From positions 3,975,646-4,039,645 of the forward strand of contig NC_012489.1 of the NCBI RefSeq assembly GCF_000010305.1: a stretch of 64,000 nucleotides of DNA, written 5' to 3'. Under the pieces are notes generated by a model. The model made no database searches and had not been told where the DNA came from. It worked only from the letters and a program-made list of their open reading frames with translations. This document shows positions 55,361 to 64,000 of the stretch, piece by piece. Each line of letters opens with the position of its first letter. Position 1 is the first letter of the stretch. The DNA comes from Gemmatimonas aurantiaca T-27 (GTDB lineage: Bacteria > Gemmatimonadota > Gemmatimonadetes > Gemmatimonadales > Gemmatimonadaceae). Both the position numbers and the translations under genes were made by a program.

Positions 55361-55916
55361 TCAGAGGCAATCGGACGGGGTCGGCTTGCGGACCATGCGA
55401 ATCCGATCGACTTGCATCTCGTAGGAAGCGCCTCCGGTGAAAGCGCTCATCCACGGCCCTCGAAGGGTACCCTCCCATTCCACGTAGTACGTGGAGACAT
55501 AGTACGCGGAGGAGGAGTCTGGCTTCGGCCACGGTGGGCTGCTGTCCCGCGCGACCCTCCTCTCCGGCGCCAACGATCAGTGTATCGAAGCGGAGATAGC
55601 ACCCGAGCTTCCGATCACCGGTGCAAACGAAGGACACCGCCTGCTGTCCTTCCGGAAGATCCGCGAGAACGTACCGGCCGACACTGTCGGGACTGGTACA
55701 AACAGTGCCTTTCCCGTGGGGAGGACTGAGGTCCACCTCGCGACAGATCTTTGTTCTGACGATCGGCCGCCTCGTAGACGAATCGAGGACGACACCACTG
55801 ACTCGCGCCGTACCGCGCGGCCACACCGGCTGCGCGGGTAGCGCAGCGGCGCTGAACATCGCGAGGACGGCCACGATGCAACAGATGAGACTGCTCAACT
55901 GGAAGTTGATTGTCAT
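55361..55916 (-). pseudogene. Exported carboxypeptidase-regulatory-like protein, frameshifted
   Basis: The first 120 or so residues are a signal peptide (LICCIVAVLAMFSAAALPAQ) and a carboxypeptidase-regulatory-like beta-sandwich (ARVSGVVLDSSTRRPIVRT, PDSVGRYVLADLPEGQQAVSF). Near 55555 the sensible protein continues in another frame (DSSSAYYVSTYYVEWEGTLRGPWMSAFTGGASYEMQVDRIRMV, stop at 55361). The original frame runs on to 55284 as Arg/Leu-rich junk. A one-base indel in the C-rich run (or a sequencing error) is the likely cause. Confidence 0.68.
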
Positions 55917-56095
55917 GAGTACTGAATCTCGGCTCTCTCCTCCACCAATCTATCGCCGAACCGTGACGTGGAGATCAGATTGCCATTGTCGATGCGCATG
56001 TTTCCTGGAAGACGCCAGGCACTGTGCGAGTCGTTGAGCGCCCTCGGAACCGCCGGGCACGTCGCGATATCACCAGATGACTGGAACCAGCAACA

Positions 56096-57139
56096 ATGGC
56101 GATCCCCACGCTCGCATACTGGCAGCGCAAAACGAGCAGTGTTCTCCACTCTCGCAACAATCCACTCATCACGGACATCGACACGCTGCTGACCGCATTC
56201 CACTCCAATGGGAAGTCCGATACCCAGAAGCAGAAAATTCTGATCCTGATGCTGTACATCTGCACCGAATGGCTCGTGACCAAGAGCAAGAACAATTGGC
56301 GCCGCCGGTATGTCAGTGATCTGATTGGCGAGATCGAGACTGAACTGCGCACCCCGGCGATGGTGAATGCGGTCCAGAGTCGGGTTGGTGCTGCCGACCT
56401 GACCATGAAGGAGAACCCAATCGAGATGCTCCAGCCGAAAGATCGCAGTACGAAGTACGGTCTGGCCGGCCAAACGAGCTTCCACCGCATCAATGCACAC
56501 ACCGCTGAGACATTCGTCAATGACTATCAGAGGAGAGGCAACCTGACGGGATATTCAGCCCAACTGCAGAACATCGTTCCTGCCGACTACGTCGACGGGC
56601 TCAAGATTCTTGCCGTGGGAAATGCCGAGGCGCTCCACGACATGAGACGCAATCTGGCCTATCTCTCCAAGGCCGATCGGCAACAGCGTCAATTGTCTCT
56701 TGGAGACAATGACTGCTTTTACCTTCACGGTGATCCCTCACCTTACACCAGCCCGGCAGATATCCCCGACCTGTGCGTGATCGACACCATGGAGTTGATA
56801 TACGTCTCCAGCATCAAGGCGGCGGGGAAGTTTCATCATTCATCATTCTTCTCCGGAAAACCGGTCCTCTTCGCCGGAGAGCTTCGTTTGAAGCACGGCG
56901 TTATCAACTATATCAACAGCATGAGCGGGCACTATCTGCCCTCCACACAAGACTTGTTGCGGGCAGTGACCCTCTTGCGGGACAAGTACGGTTGCGACCT
57001 GACACGAATGAGAGTCGAAGATGGGGCGACTAACACGAAATGGGCATCCGCGATCGAATTCCTGCAGCGGCAAGGTGTACCCGTCCCGAAAGCCAGACCT
57101 GTCATCAATAAGGTAGTACTGGATGGCGACCCCATTTGA
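56096..57139 (+). CDS. Unknown protein with HHSSFF...SGHY motif
   Basis: A 347-residue cytoplasmic-type protein with no signal peptide. The N-terminal 200 residues are helical and unrecognised. The C-terminal half has CVIDTMELIYVSS, then GKFHHSSFFSGKPVLFAGEL, and NSMSGHYLPSTQDLLRAVTLL. I recall similar H-SSFx-G-PV-AGE...SGHY-P segments in bacterial toxin-like proteins of unknown activity, but this is memory only. Codon use is less GC-rich than its neighbours. It converges with the toxin cluster (42-base gap) and may belong to it. Confidence 0.68.
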   Translation: MAIPTLAYWQRKTSSVLHSRNNPLITDIDTLLTAFHSNGKSDTQKQKILILMLYICTEWLVTKSKNNWRRRYVSDLIGEIETELRTPAMVNAVQSRVGAADLTMKENPIEMLQPKDRSTKYGLAGQTSFHRINAHTAETFVNDYQRRGNLTGYSAQLQNIVPADYVDGLKILAVGNAEALHDMRRNLAYLSKADRQQRQLSLGDNDCFYLHGDPSPYTSPADIPDLCVIDTMELIYVSSIKAAGKFHHSSFFSGKPVLFAGELRLKHGVINYINSMSGHYLPSTQDLLRAVTLLRDKYGCDLTRMRVEDGATNTKWASAIEFLQRQGVPVPKARPVINKVVLDGDPI

Positions 57140-57181
57140 TCACGCCGAGTGAGCGGCATGCGATTCCTGCGATCAGTGTAG

Positions 57182-58357
57182 TCAACCGACGGCAGGAATC
57201 GCGATACGCAGGGTGGCGACATGATGCGCCGCGCTGCGCGCCCCGCACATCGGCGACAAAGGCCCCCCCAATGCAATGACACGACCATCCGGCGTTCTGG
57301 TGGAAGTCCACTGAGGCGCCGGCGCAGCAAAATGTTCGAGATTGGTGGGCGACCTTTCGCCCCCCGTGAGCCGTTGCATCCCGTTGCCCCAGGGATACCG
57401 CCGGCCATCAGTGCCACGCGCCGCACACTCGAGGGTATCGGCGTCCGGAAGTGAGACGGCCGCGCCAGTCACCTGTGCGAGGCCGCTGCAAAGCGCGTCG
57501 GCATGAACAGACGTAAGCAGCAACGGCGGGTCAGTCATGAGATCCAGACGGCGCTCCATCTCCGAGTCGAGTTCATCGTTCGGCGGTGCCGTCACACCGC
57601 ACATCTCAACATCAACAGTGCGCAGCGGACGCCGCGTGATGAATACGCCGCGAGGGAGCAACCAATCGCGAACAGCCTCGGTGTCCGAACCGGCGCGCAC
57701 ATCTCCACCAAGCAGGAACTGACCCGAAGCGATCCAGACCAGTTCGATGTCGCTACCGGCAATGAACGGACGATCCTCACGCACATCGACACCAGCCGGC
57801 AGCAGCTCGGGCAGCACATCGCGGAGGGGCGCAGGCATGACCAGCGCGTGCAGCAGCAATTGAATCCTGGTCGTCGGACGTGCCGCGTCACGTCGCACGA
57901 GGGCAGCCAGCTCGTGCTGCAGCATTGGGAAATCCGGCAGAGTGCGCGCCAGCGCCTCATCGGCCAGTGCCCCTGCACCGAGCAACGTAGCAGCCAGAAA
58001 TCGCAGACCCGTCAGGAACTGGATGTCCGTCTCATCGAGCCCGTACTGGCCAACGTATGGCAAGGCGGTGTCGCGTATGGCCGAACGGAGCGTGGTGGCG
58101 TGAAGTCGGGTGGCGACAATGATCGCACTCACGCGCACTTCCCAGTCGCTGTCATCCAGTGCGGTGCGCAGAACCTCGAGAATACCCGGTGTGGGCGCGT
58201 CGTACTCGTGGCCGATCCATCGCACCACCTGCCGACGAAGGGTAGCGTCACCGAGATCCGGAAACAGTATGGATCGCCCTGGGTTGGCCAGTCGTGCATC
58301 GCGCAATCGCGTCGCGATGCGAGCAAGCCACTCTTCTGGCGATGCCTGCGTCGTCAC
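57182..58357 (-). CDS. Protein with HEAT-like repeats and sulfatase-modifying-factor (FGE)-like domain
   Basis: A 391-residue protein. Residues 1-170 are helical, with LRTALDDSDWEVRVSAIIVAT as a HEAT-like unit. The second half is a degenerate formylglycine-generating-enzyme/SUMF1 domain: LVWIASGQFLLGGDVRAGSDTEAV, LPRGVFITRRPL and LPDADTLECAARGTDGRRYPWGN. The catalytic Cys pair cannot be seen clearly. Such domains are also used in binding roles in conflict-type proteins. GTG 58357 overlaps the stop of the 258-aa gene (GTGA), so both are coupled downstream of the giant protein. Confidence 0.78.
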   Translation of the reverse strand: MTTQASPEEWLARIATRLRDARLANPGRSILFPDLGDATLRRQVVRWIGHEYDAPTPGILEVLRTALDDSDWEVRVSAIIVATRLHATTLRSAIRDTALPYVGQYGLDETDIQFLTGLRFLAATLLGAGALADEALARTLPDFPMLQHELAALVRRDAARPTTRIQLLLHALVMPAPLRDVLPELLPAGVDVREDRPFIAGSDIELVWIASGQFLLGGDVRAGSDTEAVRDWLLPRGVFITRRPLRTVDVEMCGVTAPPNDELDSEMERRLDLMTDPPLLLTSVHADALCSGLAQVTGAAVSLPDADTLECAARGTDGRRYPWGNGMQRLTGGERSPTNLEHFAAPAPQWTSTRTPDGRVIALGGPLSPMCGARSAAHHVATLRIAIPAVG

Positions 58358-59130
58358 GCGTTTGCCACCAGTGCGTGCAGCTCGTCGCCGACTTCCGCCA
58401 CCGGAATGCCACCGATGGTGGCGTACACCGCACGGGCCGCCCAAAGGAGTGCCGGCCAGTCCAGTGTTCCCGTGTCGAGTTTTATGGGGAAGCCATGCAC
58501 AAAGTCGAGCCAGGCCATCTCCACATCTTCGTACGGAGCACGCGATTCGATGGCCGCGGCGATATGCAGCGCGAACCCTTGCACATTGAAACCGAACGTC
58601 GCCCCTGGTGTGAAGGTCGGCAGTGCAGCCAGCCCAAACACCGACGGCACCAACGACACCTGCCGACACGCGGCAGCCGCGAGTGCGATCGTCTGTTGTT
58701 CGGACTCAGAAAACTGGCCTAGCGAGGCAACGAGCGTCGGCAGCCATGCGATCTCGGCCGCCTGCTGTTCAGTCGGCGCATCGGAACCTGCACATTGGGC
58801 GGCATTGAGGTACGAGAGCGCCCAGAGCGCATCGAGACACTGTTGTCGTGCTGGCACCGGCATCAATTCCTGAATGACACCCGGCAGCAGCGGAGCAACC
58901 TGGTCCAGAAGCACCTGAGCCGTCGCCGAGCCGGACAACACCGTCACGGCTGCCACGGCGCGGCCGGGGGCGCCGAGGTTTGCTCCACCGGTGTCAGGAG
59001 CACGGACGGCACGAATGCGATCGGCAAGATCGTCGAAGAACTCGAGGTTCTCGATCTCCTCGGGCGTGGCTTCCTGCAGCAGGACAGCCCACGAGGCCCG
59101 ATCGTTTCCGTCCTGCGAACCTCTGTTCAT
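58354..59130 (-). CDS. Hypothetical protein between toxin-like and FGE-like genes
   Basis: A 258-residue soluble protein rich in Ala, Leu and Pro with helical segments (NLEFFDDLADRIRAV, ATAQVLLDQVAPLLPGVI, SESEQQTIALAAAACRQV). No motif of a known enzyme is visible. It begins 8 bases after the stop of the giant protein and overlaps the next gene by 4 bases, so it is in the same operon. By position it could be an immunity or chaperone protein, but this is inference only. Confidence 0.65.
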   Translation of the reverse strand: MNRGSQDGNDRASWAVLLQEATPEEIENLEFFDDLADRIRAVRAPDTGGANLGAPGRAVAAVTVLSGSATAQVLLDQVAPLLPGVIQELMPVPARQQCLDALWALSYLNAAQCAGSDAPTEQQAAEIAWLPTLVASLGQFSESEQQTIALAAAACRQVSLVPSVFGLAALPTFTPGATFGFNVQGFALHIAAAIESRAPYEDVEMAWLDFVHGFPIKLDTGTLDWPALLWAARAVYATIGGIPVAEVGDELHALVANA

Positions 59131-59138
59131 GTCACATC

Positions 59139-62100
59139 TCAGTAGGGAACGGACAAATCCAGTCGCTTCGCGGTCTGACGCGAAACGTCCACCATGACGA
59201 CCAATCCAAGATCGAGCTTTTGACCGCTCTTGGCCAGAGCACTGAGGTGCTTGCGCACCGTTCTCCGTTCACCCGGTGACAGATTGGTTTCATCCACGAC
59301 GATCTGCGCCCGCGGTCGTGTGCCGCGTGACGCGGTCTTGAGCGATGCGATCACCCCTTCGCTCAACTTGGTGGCGCTCATGCCACCCGATCGGGAATGC
59401 ACGACGAACCGTTGCTGTTTGGCGTCGACGAAACTGCTGCCTCCCTTCGCGGCCACCAACGGCGGCGTGACAAAACTCCCAAGGTTCTCCTGCGCTGTCA
59501 CCGCCGCCCGCGCGATGCGTACGTTGTCCGCGCTCCCCTTGCTGGGCAGTTCTCCGGCCAGTCGCGAAACCGTCGACGACGCGTCAAGTGCCTCGAGCTT
59601 CTGGAGTCGGTCGGCGGCGGTTTTGAGGTGCTCCGCCTTGATGGATTCTCCTTTGCGGACAACAATGACGGCGTCCTTCGGCAAGCCGCGCTCCGTACGG
59701 ATGGTCTCACGGAGATCCGCCAACACCGACGACCTGGCACTCGTGATGTCGCCCATGTTGGTATCATGGCCGAGACGTAATTCGTACTCGAGTCGATTGG
59801 CGTCGATGGCTGCCACCATCTCACGCGCCTGCTTCACATCGAGGCCCAGGTCCTTTCGGCCTTGTGGTGTGCCGAGCTGATCGCGCAGCCGCTTGAGGTT
59901 GTCGTTCAGGTTTTCACCGACGGCCGTGATATCGGCCAGCGGTACATACCGACCCGCATAGTTTTTCACCTCGACGAGCACGATCGTTGCCTTGCCGCTG
60001 CTGTCGAAGCGGACCACCACACCATCGAAGCCCTGACCACCACCTCGTTGGATGGCTTCGTTGGGCAACAGCATCTGCCTGACCGCGTTGGGGCGGCCCA
60101 GCTCCTCTTCGAACTGCAGCCGAAAGGCTTCCTCACCAACTGCACCCACCCGGTTGCTTTCCGAACCACGCTGCACCCAGCGGTCGACTTCCCGTCCCTT
60201 GGCATCAAGCGTGCGAATCTCTTCTCGCCGGATGATGAGATCATTGGTGCTCTTGTCGCGTACCTCGAGCACCCGGTAGGTCCTGCTGGTTCCGTCGATC
60301 TTGGTTTCCACCCATGCTGCCCCCACTTGCAAGTAGGTGGCGTCGGGGAATTTCCGGTGCAACGCCGAATGCTCGGCGGCGTATCGGGGCAGTTTGGGAT
60401 TGCCACGATCGGACGGGTCACTGGGGCGGGTCGATGCCACCGGCGGTGGATCGGGATGCGCGACCTTTCCATTGACCGCGATGTAGCCCACTCCCTCGGT
60501 GAGATCCCGGGTCTCCAACGTCGTACGGTGTCCATCGATCTGACTGGCAATGCGATCGATATCCGCAAAGATCCGCTCCCGGGCGTCGGCATCGAGCTGC
60601 CCCGACCGGAGTAACTCGAAACGGTCCTCGAGCAGCGATGGCAGTTTGTGCAGTTCATGCCACGCCTCCCACGCCTTGCTGCCAAAGGGAGGCGGTCCAT
60701 TCTTCACCACCCAGGAACGAGCGTACTCCACCGCGCGGACCAACGTGCCTGTCACGCCGACATAGCGCTGCATGGCGTGCACGGTGTTGAGATGCCGCAG
60801 CACGTCGATAGGACGTGCTGCGGGCCCCACGACAAGCTTCACATCGACGATCACGCCGAGCCGCTTGACACGCTCGACCTTGATGGAGTCGGCCGGTGCC
60901 TTCGGGTCCACTTCGACTTTGAGGGTTTCACGAAGCCCGCTCGGAAGCAGATCACGTACCTGCCCTTCGTCCATCACACGATGCGTCACGAGATCATTTT
61001 CATTGCGCACCATCGGATCATCGCGCACCGCCTGTCGATCGGTGGACGCCACCGTGCGCTCCGTTTCGTGTGCGGAGTCCCGTGCGGCTGACGATTCTTC
61101 TGCCTCAGCGCGACTCTCCCGCACCGCACGTTCCCGAAGCCCCACTTCGTTCTCGTGCATCGCGCGCAGGCTGGCGTACTCTTCGACCGTGATCTCCGGA
61201 TACCGGCTGCGCACGGCTTCGAAGGATCCGAAGTGCGGCGCGGCCTGCCCCTTGAACGCCGCGTCCTTGATTCGCCCCATCGCTTCGAAGACACTGCCGG
61301 TGCCCTTCATCACCGGCTTCATCGCCAACCCCATTCCCGCACTCATGCCCGCCTGCTTCGCGGTACCAGCGAGAATGTTGCCCAGGAAATTGCCTTCCTT
61401 GTAGTTGTTGTCGTCCAGCACATTGGAGGCGAGCGCTGACGGAATGTTGGCCACGAGGTTCTCTGCACCCTCCGCCATGCCGATCGCGAGCACCTTCGCG
61501 GCGCCGCCGCGTTTGACCATCGACTCCAGCAGAGCACTCTTTGGGATGGCCTTGGCGAGCGCTCCCTCCGCCGGGTTGAGGAACGCCGCCCGACCACCCG
61601 TTTGCAGCGCGCGCTGAATGCCCCGACCAAACGCGAAGCGCGAGGCCGCTGGCGCGGCAGCCCGCTTTGCCACACCCAGCAGCTTCTCGCCCATGCCAGC
61701 GGTTGCGGCCGCCGTGACCGCATCCACGACACCCACGGCGATGTCGGTGTAGAGATCTTCCCAGCCATACGCCGCACCGAGGATGGCGGCCTTGAGCGCG
61801 ATGGTGGAAGCGGTCGCGGCGATCGATCCAATCACCGCGGCCAGAACCAGGCCGGCGGCGCCGAAGGTGAGAATGGTGACCGCGATCCCCACAATGAACC
61901 CCACCACCGTCGTGATACGGTCGGTCCAGGTATCGAGCATCTCGCGATGGGCGGCGATACCCGCATGGACAGTGGTGACATCCTGTTCGAAGTAACCGAT
62001 GTATCGCTTGCGTTGCTCGGCGCTGAGTTCGGGGTTTTCGAGCATGGCGATGGTACGATCGAGCCGCTCCAGATCTGCATCCATCACCGACTGCTGATGG

Positions 62101-64000
62101 CCAGCAAGCCAGTCGCCGAGCGGGCCAGCCTCCTTCTCCCATGTGATTGCTTCCAGCAAACGCGCCCGCTTTTCGCGAATGGTCTTGGGCTCGCCCTGCA
62201 GCATCTGGCCCACATCGAAGCCGGTGCGACCGCTGATGTCATCCTTGATCTCGGCGTCCATATCGAGATCGTTGTGCGGCCGGTCGCTCCACGCACGATT
62301 GAGGATCCCGCGCGCCGTCCAGCGATCGGCCAACGCCAACTGACGGAACTCGGCCCGCGCCTCATCGATCTCCTCGCTGGTGTGCCCTTTCAGGGCATTC
62401 AGCGCTTCCTCGTCGGTGCCGTTGCCGCGCACCGCAAAGAACATGGTCTGGCCCAGTGTGAGGTGCCCGCCCTGCTTCAATAGCGTTGCGGCCTTCTGGT
62501 TGTCGTAGCCAGAAGTATCAGAGAGCACCACCTCGTCGAGATCGAGCTTGTAGTCGGACTTGAACACCGCTCGCAGTGCATCCATATCGCCCAACGCCTG
62601 CGCCTGGGCGGCTTTGTCGATGCTGCGATCCACAGCGCGCTGCAGTTGCTGCGTGACCTCCCATTCTTTCGCGCCGGTCCACGCCTCCTTGGCGCGCTGC
62701 CGGGCGGTGGCCTCATCGAGGTTGGCGCGTTTGGCATCCGCGTACGCCGTGTCACGCGCCTCTTTCTCCATGTCGGCGAGCTTGCGCGCCATGACCACAC
62801 GCTGCAGTGGCAGCATGTTGCGCCGTTGCTCTTCGAGCGCCCGCTGCTTCTGTTTTGCCAGGACCGCGTTCTCCACGTCGTCGCTGGCCCAGAGGCCCTG
62901 GTGCTCCATCTGAATGCGCGCCGCATCCGCTTTTCGCTGATCGTTGTCCGCGAGGGCATTGACGAAGTTCCGATCTTCGGCGTGTTGACTGAACCCGACA
63001 CCGATCGCCGCCCGCAGTGCACTGCCTGCACTGTTTTCGTATGCTGAGCCAAAGTGATGATTGAACGCCCGTTCCACCTTCGCCGATCGACGTGCGATCT
63101 CGGCTTCGAGTTGATCCTGCGTCCAGCGTTCCCGATTCGCACGCGCCGTGGCTTCGGTACGGATGCGTTCGTAGATCGCCTCGATCTTCTTCTTGTCGCC
63201 GACCAGGAGTTTGCCCATCCCGGGGTGACCGGCGCGTGTCATGTCCTCGTCGAACTTCCGGATTTCTGCCGGTGTCGGCAGGTAGTCACGCAACCCGAGG
63301 GCATCTGCGGATTCATCATCGCCGGCCACGGAGTAGCGGAAACGTTGCCGGTGCCGATCATTTTGCAATTCTTCATCCGCATCGGCCAACAGCTTGGACT
63401 TGCCTTCCTTGCGATAGTCTGCAAAGACCGACTTCCGGTAGTCGACCATGCGCTTGTCACGCTTCGCCTCGTCCTTCTCCTCCCGAATATCGCGTGGCAC
63501 GCGCAATAGCTTGTCGGCGAGCGCATCGTCGTACATGGCATTGTATGCGTCCTCCGAGGCCTGACGTTCCTCGAGAGACTTGCCGTGGTTGATCTTGTCG
63601 AGTTCCTCGATGTCTGCGGTGGAGAACGGATTGACCGCGTTGTACCAGGTGCCTTCATTGCCCTTGAGGGCGATGCGCTTGCCCAAAGCGTCCGCTGACG
63701 CTTGATCGGCTTCCATCAGCTTCTGCGCACGACGAAGCTCGTTGCCACTCATGCCGTAGAACGTGCCGCCCTTCATGTCGCCTTCGATCGTGCTGCCTTT
63801 GTACTCCAGTTTGTAAGCGAGCCGGATCGCCTGGGCCTGTACTTTGGTCAGGTTGGCGAGATTGGAGTAGACCGCCTGCTCGTCGGTGTCGAGCGAGTCG
63901 AGCGCCTTGTGCACGTTGACGGCGATGTCACGCGCCGAAAAGCTGTCACGCTGGGCCTTTCCGATACGATCGAGTGCCACGGCATCTTCACCGTACACGG
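59139..64000 (-). CDS. Giant annexin-like repeat protein with PD-(D/E)xK nuclease-like domain (5' cut by window)
   Basis: About 1620 residues visible; the frame runs off the window end. The N-terminal half is Lys/Glu-rich with annexin-like units: DSLDTDEQAVYSNLANL...LEYKGSTIEGDM near 63.8 kb, and FAVRGNGTDEEALNALKGHTSEEI near 62.4 kb. A hydrophobic Gly/Ala segment (VVGFIVGIAVTILTFGAAGL, about 61.85-61.92 kb) is followed by another Ala-rich part. The C-terminal part contains a nuclease-like unit: VGEEAF, then GQGFDGVVV, 17 residues, and VLVEVKNY (D...ExK). This layout suits a large polymorphic or injected toxin. Such annexin-like repeats are known in extracellular contractile injection system contexts, which is not tested here. 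Confidence 0.78.
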   Translation of the reverse strand, partial: VYGEDAVALDRIGKAQRDSFSARDIAVNVHKALDSLDTDEQAVYSNLANLTKVQAQAIRLAYKLEYKGSTIEGDMKGGTFYGMSGNELRRAQKLMEADQASADALGKRIALKGNEGTWYNAVNPFSTADIEELDKINHGKSLEERQASEDAYNAMYDDALADKLLRVPRDIREEKDEAKRDKRMVDYRKSVFADYRKEGKSKLLADADEELQNDRHRQRFRYSVAGDDESADALGLRDYLPTPAEIRKFDEDMTRAGHPGMGKLLVGDKKKIEAIYERIRTEATARANRERWTQDQLEAEIARRSAKVERAFNHHFGSAYENSAGSALRAAIGVGFSQHAEDRNFVNALADNDQRKADAARIQMEHQGLWASDDVENAVLAKQKQRALEEQRRNMLPLQRVVMARKLADMEKEARDTAYADAKRANLDEATARQRAKEAWTGAKEWEVTQQLQRAVDRSIDKAAQAQALGDMDALRAVFKSDYKLDLDEVVLSDTSGYDNQKAATLLKQGGHLTLGQTMFFAVRGNGTDEEALNALKGHTSEEIDEARAEFRQLALADRWTARGILNRAWSDRPHNDLDMDAEIKDDISGRTGFDVGQMLQGEPKTIREKRARLLEAITWEKEAGPLGDWLAGHQQSVMDADLERLDRTIAMLENPELSAEQRKRYIGYFEQDVTTVHAGIAAHREMLDTWTDRITTVVGFIVGIAVTILTFGAAGLVLAAVIGSIAATASTIALKAAILGAAYGWEDLYTDIAVGVVDAVTAAATAGMGEKLLGVAKRAAAPAASRFAFGRGIQRALQTGGRAAFLNPAEGALAKAIPKSALLESMVKRGGAAKVLAIGMAEGAENLVANIPSALASNVLDDNNYKEGNFLGNILAGTAKQAGMSAGMGLAMKPVMKGTGSVFEAMGRIKDAAFKGQAAPHFGSFEAVRSRYPEITVEEYASLRAMHENEVGLRERAVRESRAEAEESSAARDSAHETERTVASTDRQAVRDDPMVRNENDLVTHRVMDEGQVRDLLPSGLRETLKVEVDPKAPADSIKVERVKRLGVIVDVKLVVGPAARPIDVLRHLNTVHAMQRYVGVTGTLVRAVEYARSWVVKNGPPPFGSKAWEAWHELHKLPSLLEDRFELLRSGQLDADARERIFADIDRIASQIDGHRTTLETRDLTEGVGYIAVNGKVAHPDPPPVASTRPSDPSDRGNPKLPRYAAEHSALHRKFPDATYLQVGAAWVETKIDGTSRTYRVLEVRDKSTNDLIIRREEIRTLDAKGREVDRWVQRGSESNRVGAVGEEAFRLQFEEELGRPNAVRQMLLPNEAIQRGGGQGFDGVVVRFDSSGKATIVLVEVKNYAGRYVPLADITAVGENLNDNLKRLRDQLGTPQGRKDLGLDVKQAREMVAAIDANRLEYELRLGHDTNMGDITSARSSVLADLRETIRTERGLPKDAVIVVRKGESIKAEHLKTAADRLQKLEALDASSTVSRLAGELPSKGSADNVRIARAAVTAQENLGSFVTPPLVAAKGGSSFVDAKQQRFVVHSRSGGMSATKLSEGVIASLKTASRGTRPRAQIVVDETNLSPGERRTVRKHLSALAKSGQKLDLGLVVMVDVSRQTAKRLDLSVPY

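Noticed and set aside
57503-58873. 456-codon plus-strand frame
   Set aside because: Antisense to the FGE-like and 258-residue genes; no motif or start signal of its own.

Overview
This is a high-GC bacterial chromosome segment that looks like Gemmatimonadota. The assignment is inferred from style: many secreted proteins whose signal peptides end in an Ala-Gln type site, PEP-CTERM anchored proteins, a long Ser/Thr kinase with tetratricopeptide-like repeats, and a complete ligase-associated DNA repair operon. No rRNA, tRNA, CRISPR array, IS element or origin was recognised.

Left part (1-20.3 kb). The window opens inside an amidohydrolase gene. Its tail, terminator and the neighbouring VOC-fold gene are present twice (225-700 and 2240-2715). 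Next comes an RHS polymorphic toxin with a coupled immunity-type gene. The RHS gene is broken at about 7.46 kb, where it abuts a sigma-54 activator that has also lost its 5' half. A paralogous pair of membrane proteins, a tandem pair of PEP-CTERM proteins (an 874-bp unit with its own leader and terminator), and an AraC-controlled SDR/aldehyde dehydrogenase/patatin locus follow. Then come a small Stv-like protein, a decaying array of three envelope-protein paralogs and a TPR lipoprotein.

Middle part (20.4-48.8 kb). A divergent SIR2 / subtilisin-like protease / alpha-beta hydrolase cluster (21.0-25.3 kb) looks like an uncharacterised defence-type module. After it lie an ABC-F ATPase, a cupin, an HTH regulator coupled to an SRPBCC protein, a secreted serine hydrolase, a CPBP protease, a Ser/Thr kinase and DinB. 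A lower-GC patch (35.2-36.3 kb) precedes the four-gene repair operon (nuclease PdeM, Lhr-type helicase, ATP-dependent ligase, MBL-fold exonuclease; 36.4-42.2 kb). Then follow a NarL-type regulator with a kinase lacking its ATPase domain, and a coupled plus-strand run of metabolic and secreted proteins.

Right part (48.8-64 kb). Two secreted hydrolases, an FRG-domain protein, a creatininase-family protein, a haem-binding-like cytochrome c'/b562 homolog without its CxxCH, and YbjQ lead into a second conflict-type region. A giant protein (59.1-64.0 kb, cut by the window end) has annexin-like repeats, a hydrophobic segment and a PD-(D/E)xK nuclease-like domain. It is followed at short range by a 258-aa unknown and a protein with a C-terminal sulfatase-modifying-factor-like domain. 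A convergent gene (56.1-57.1 kb) carries a conserved-looking HHSSFF...SGHY motif. This locus and the SIR2 module are the best candidates for undescribed systems.
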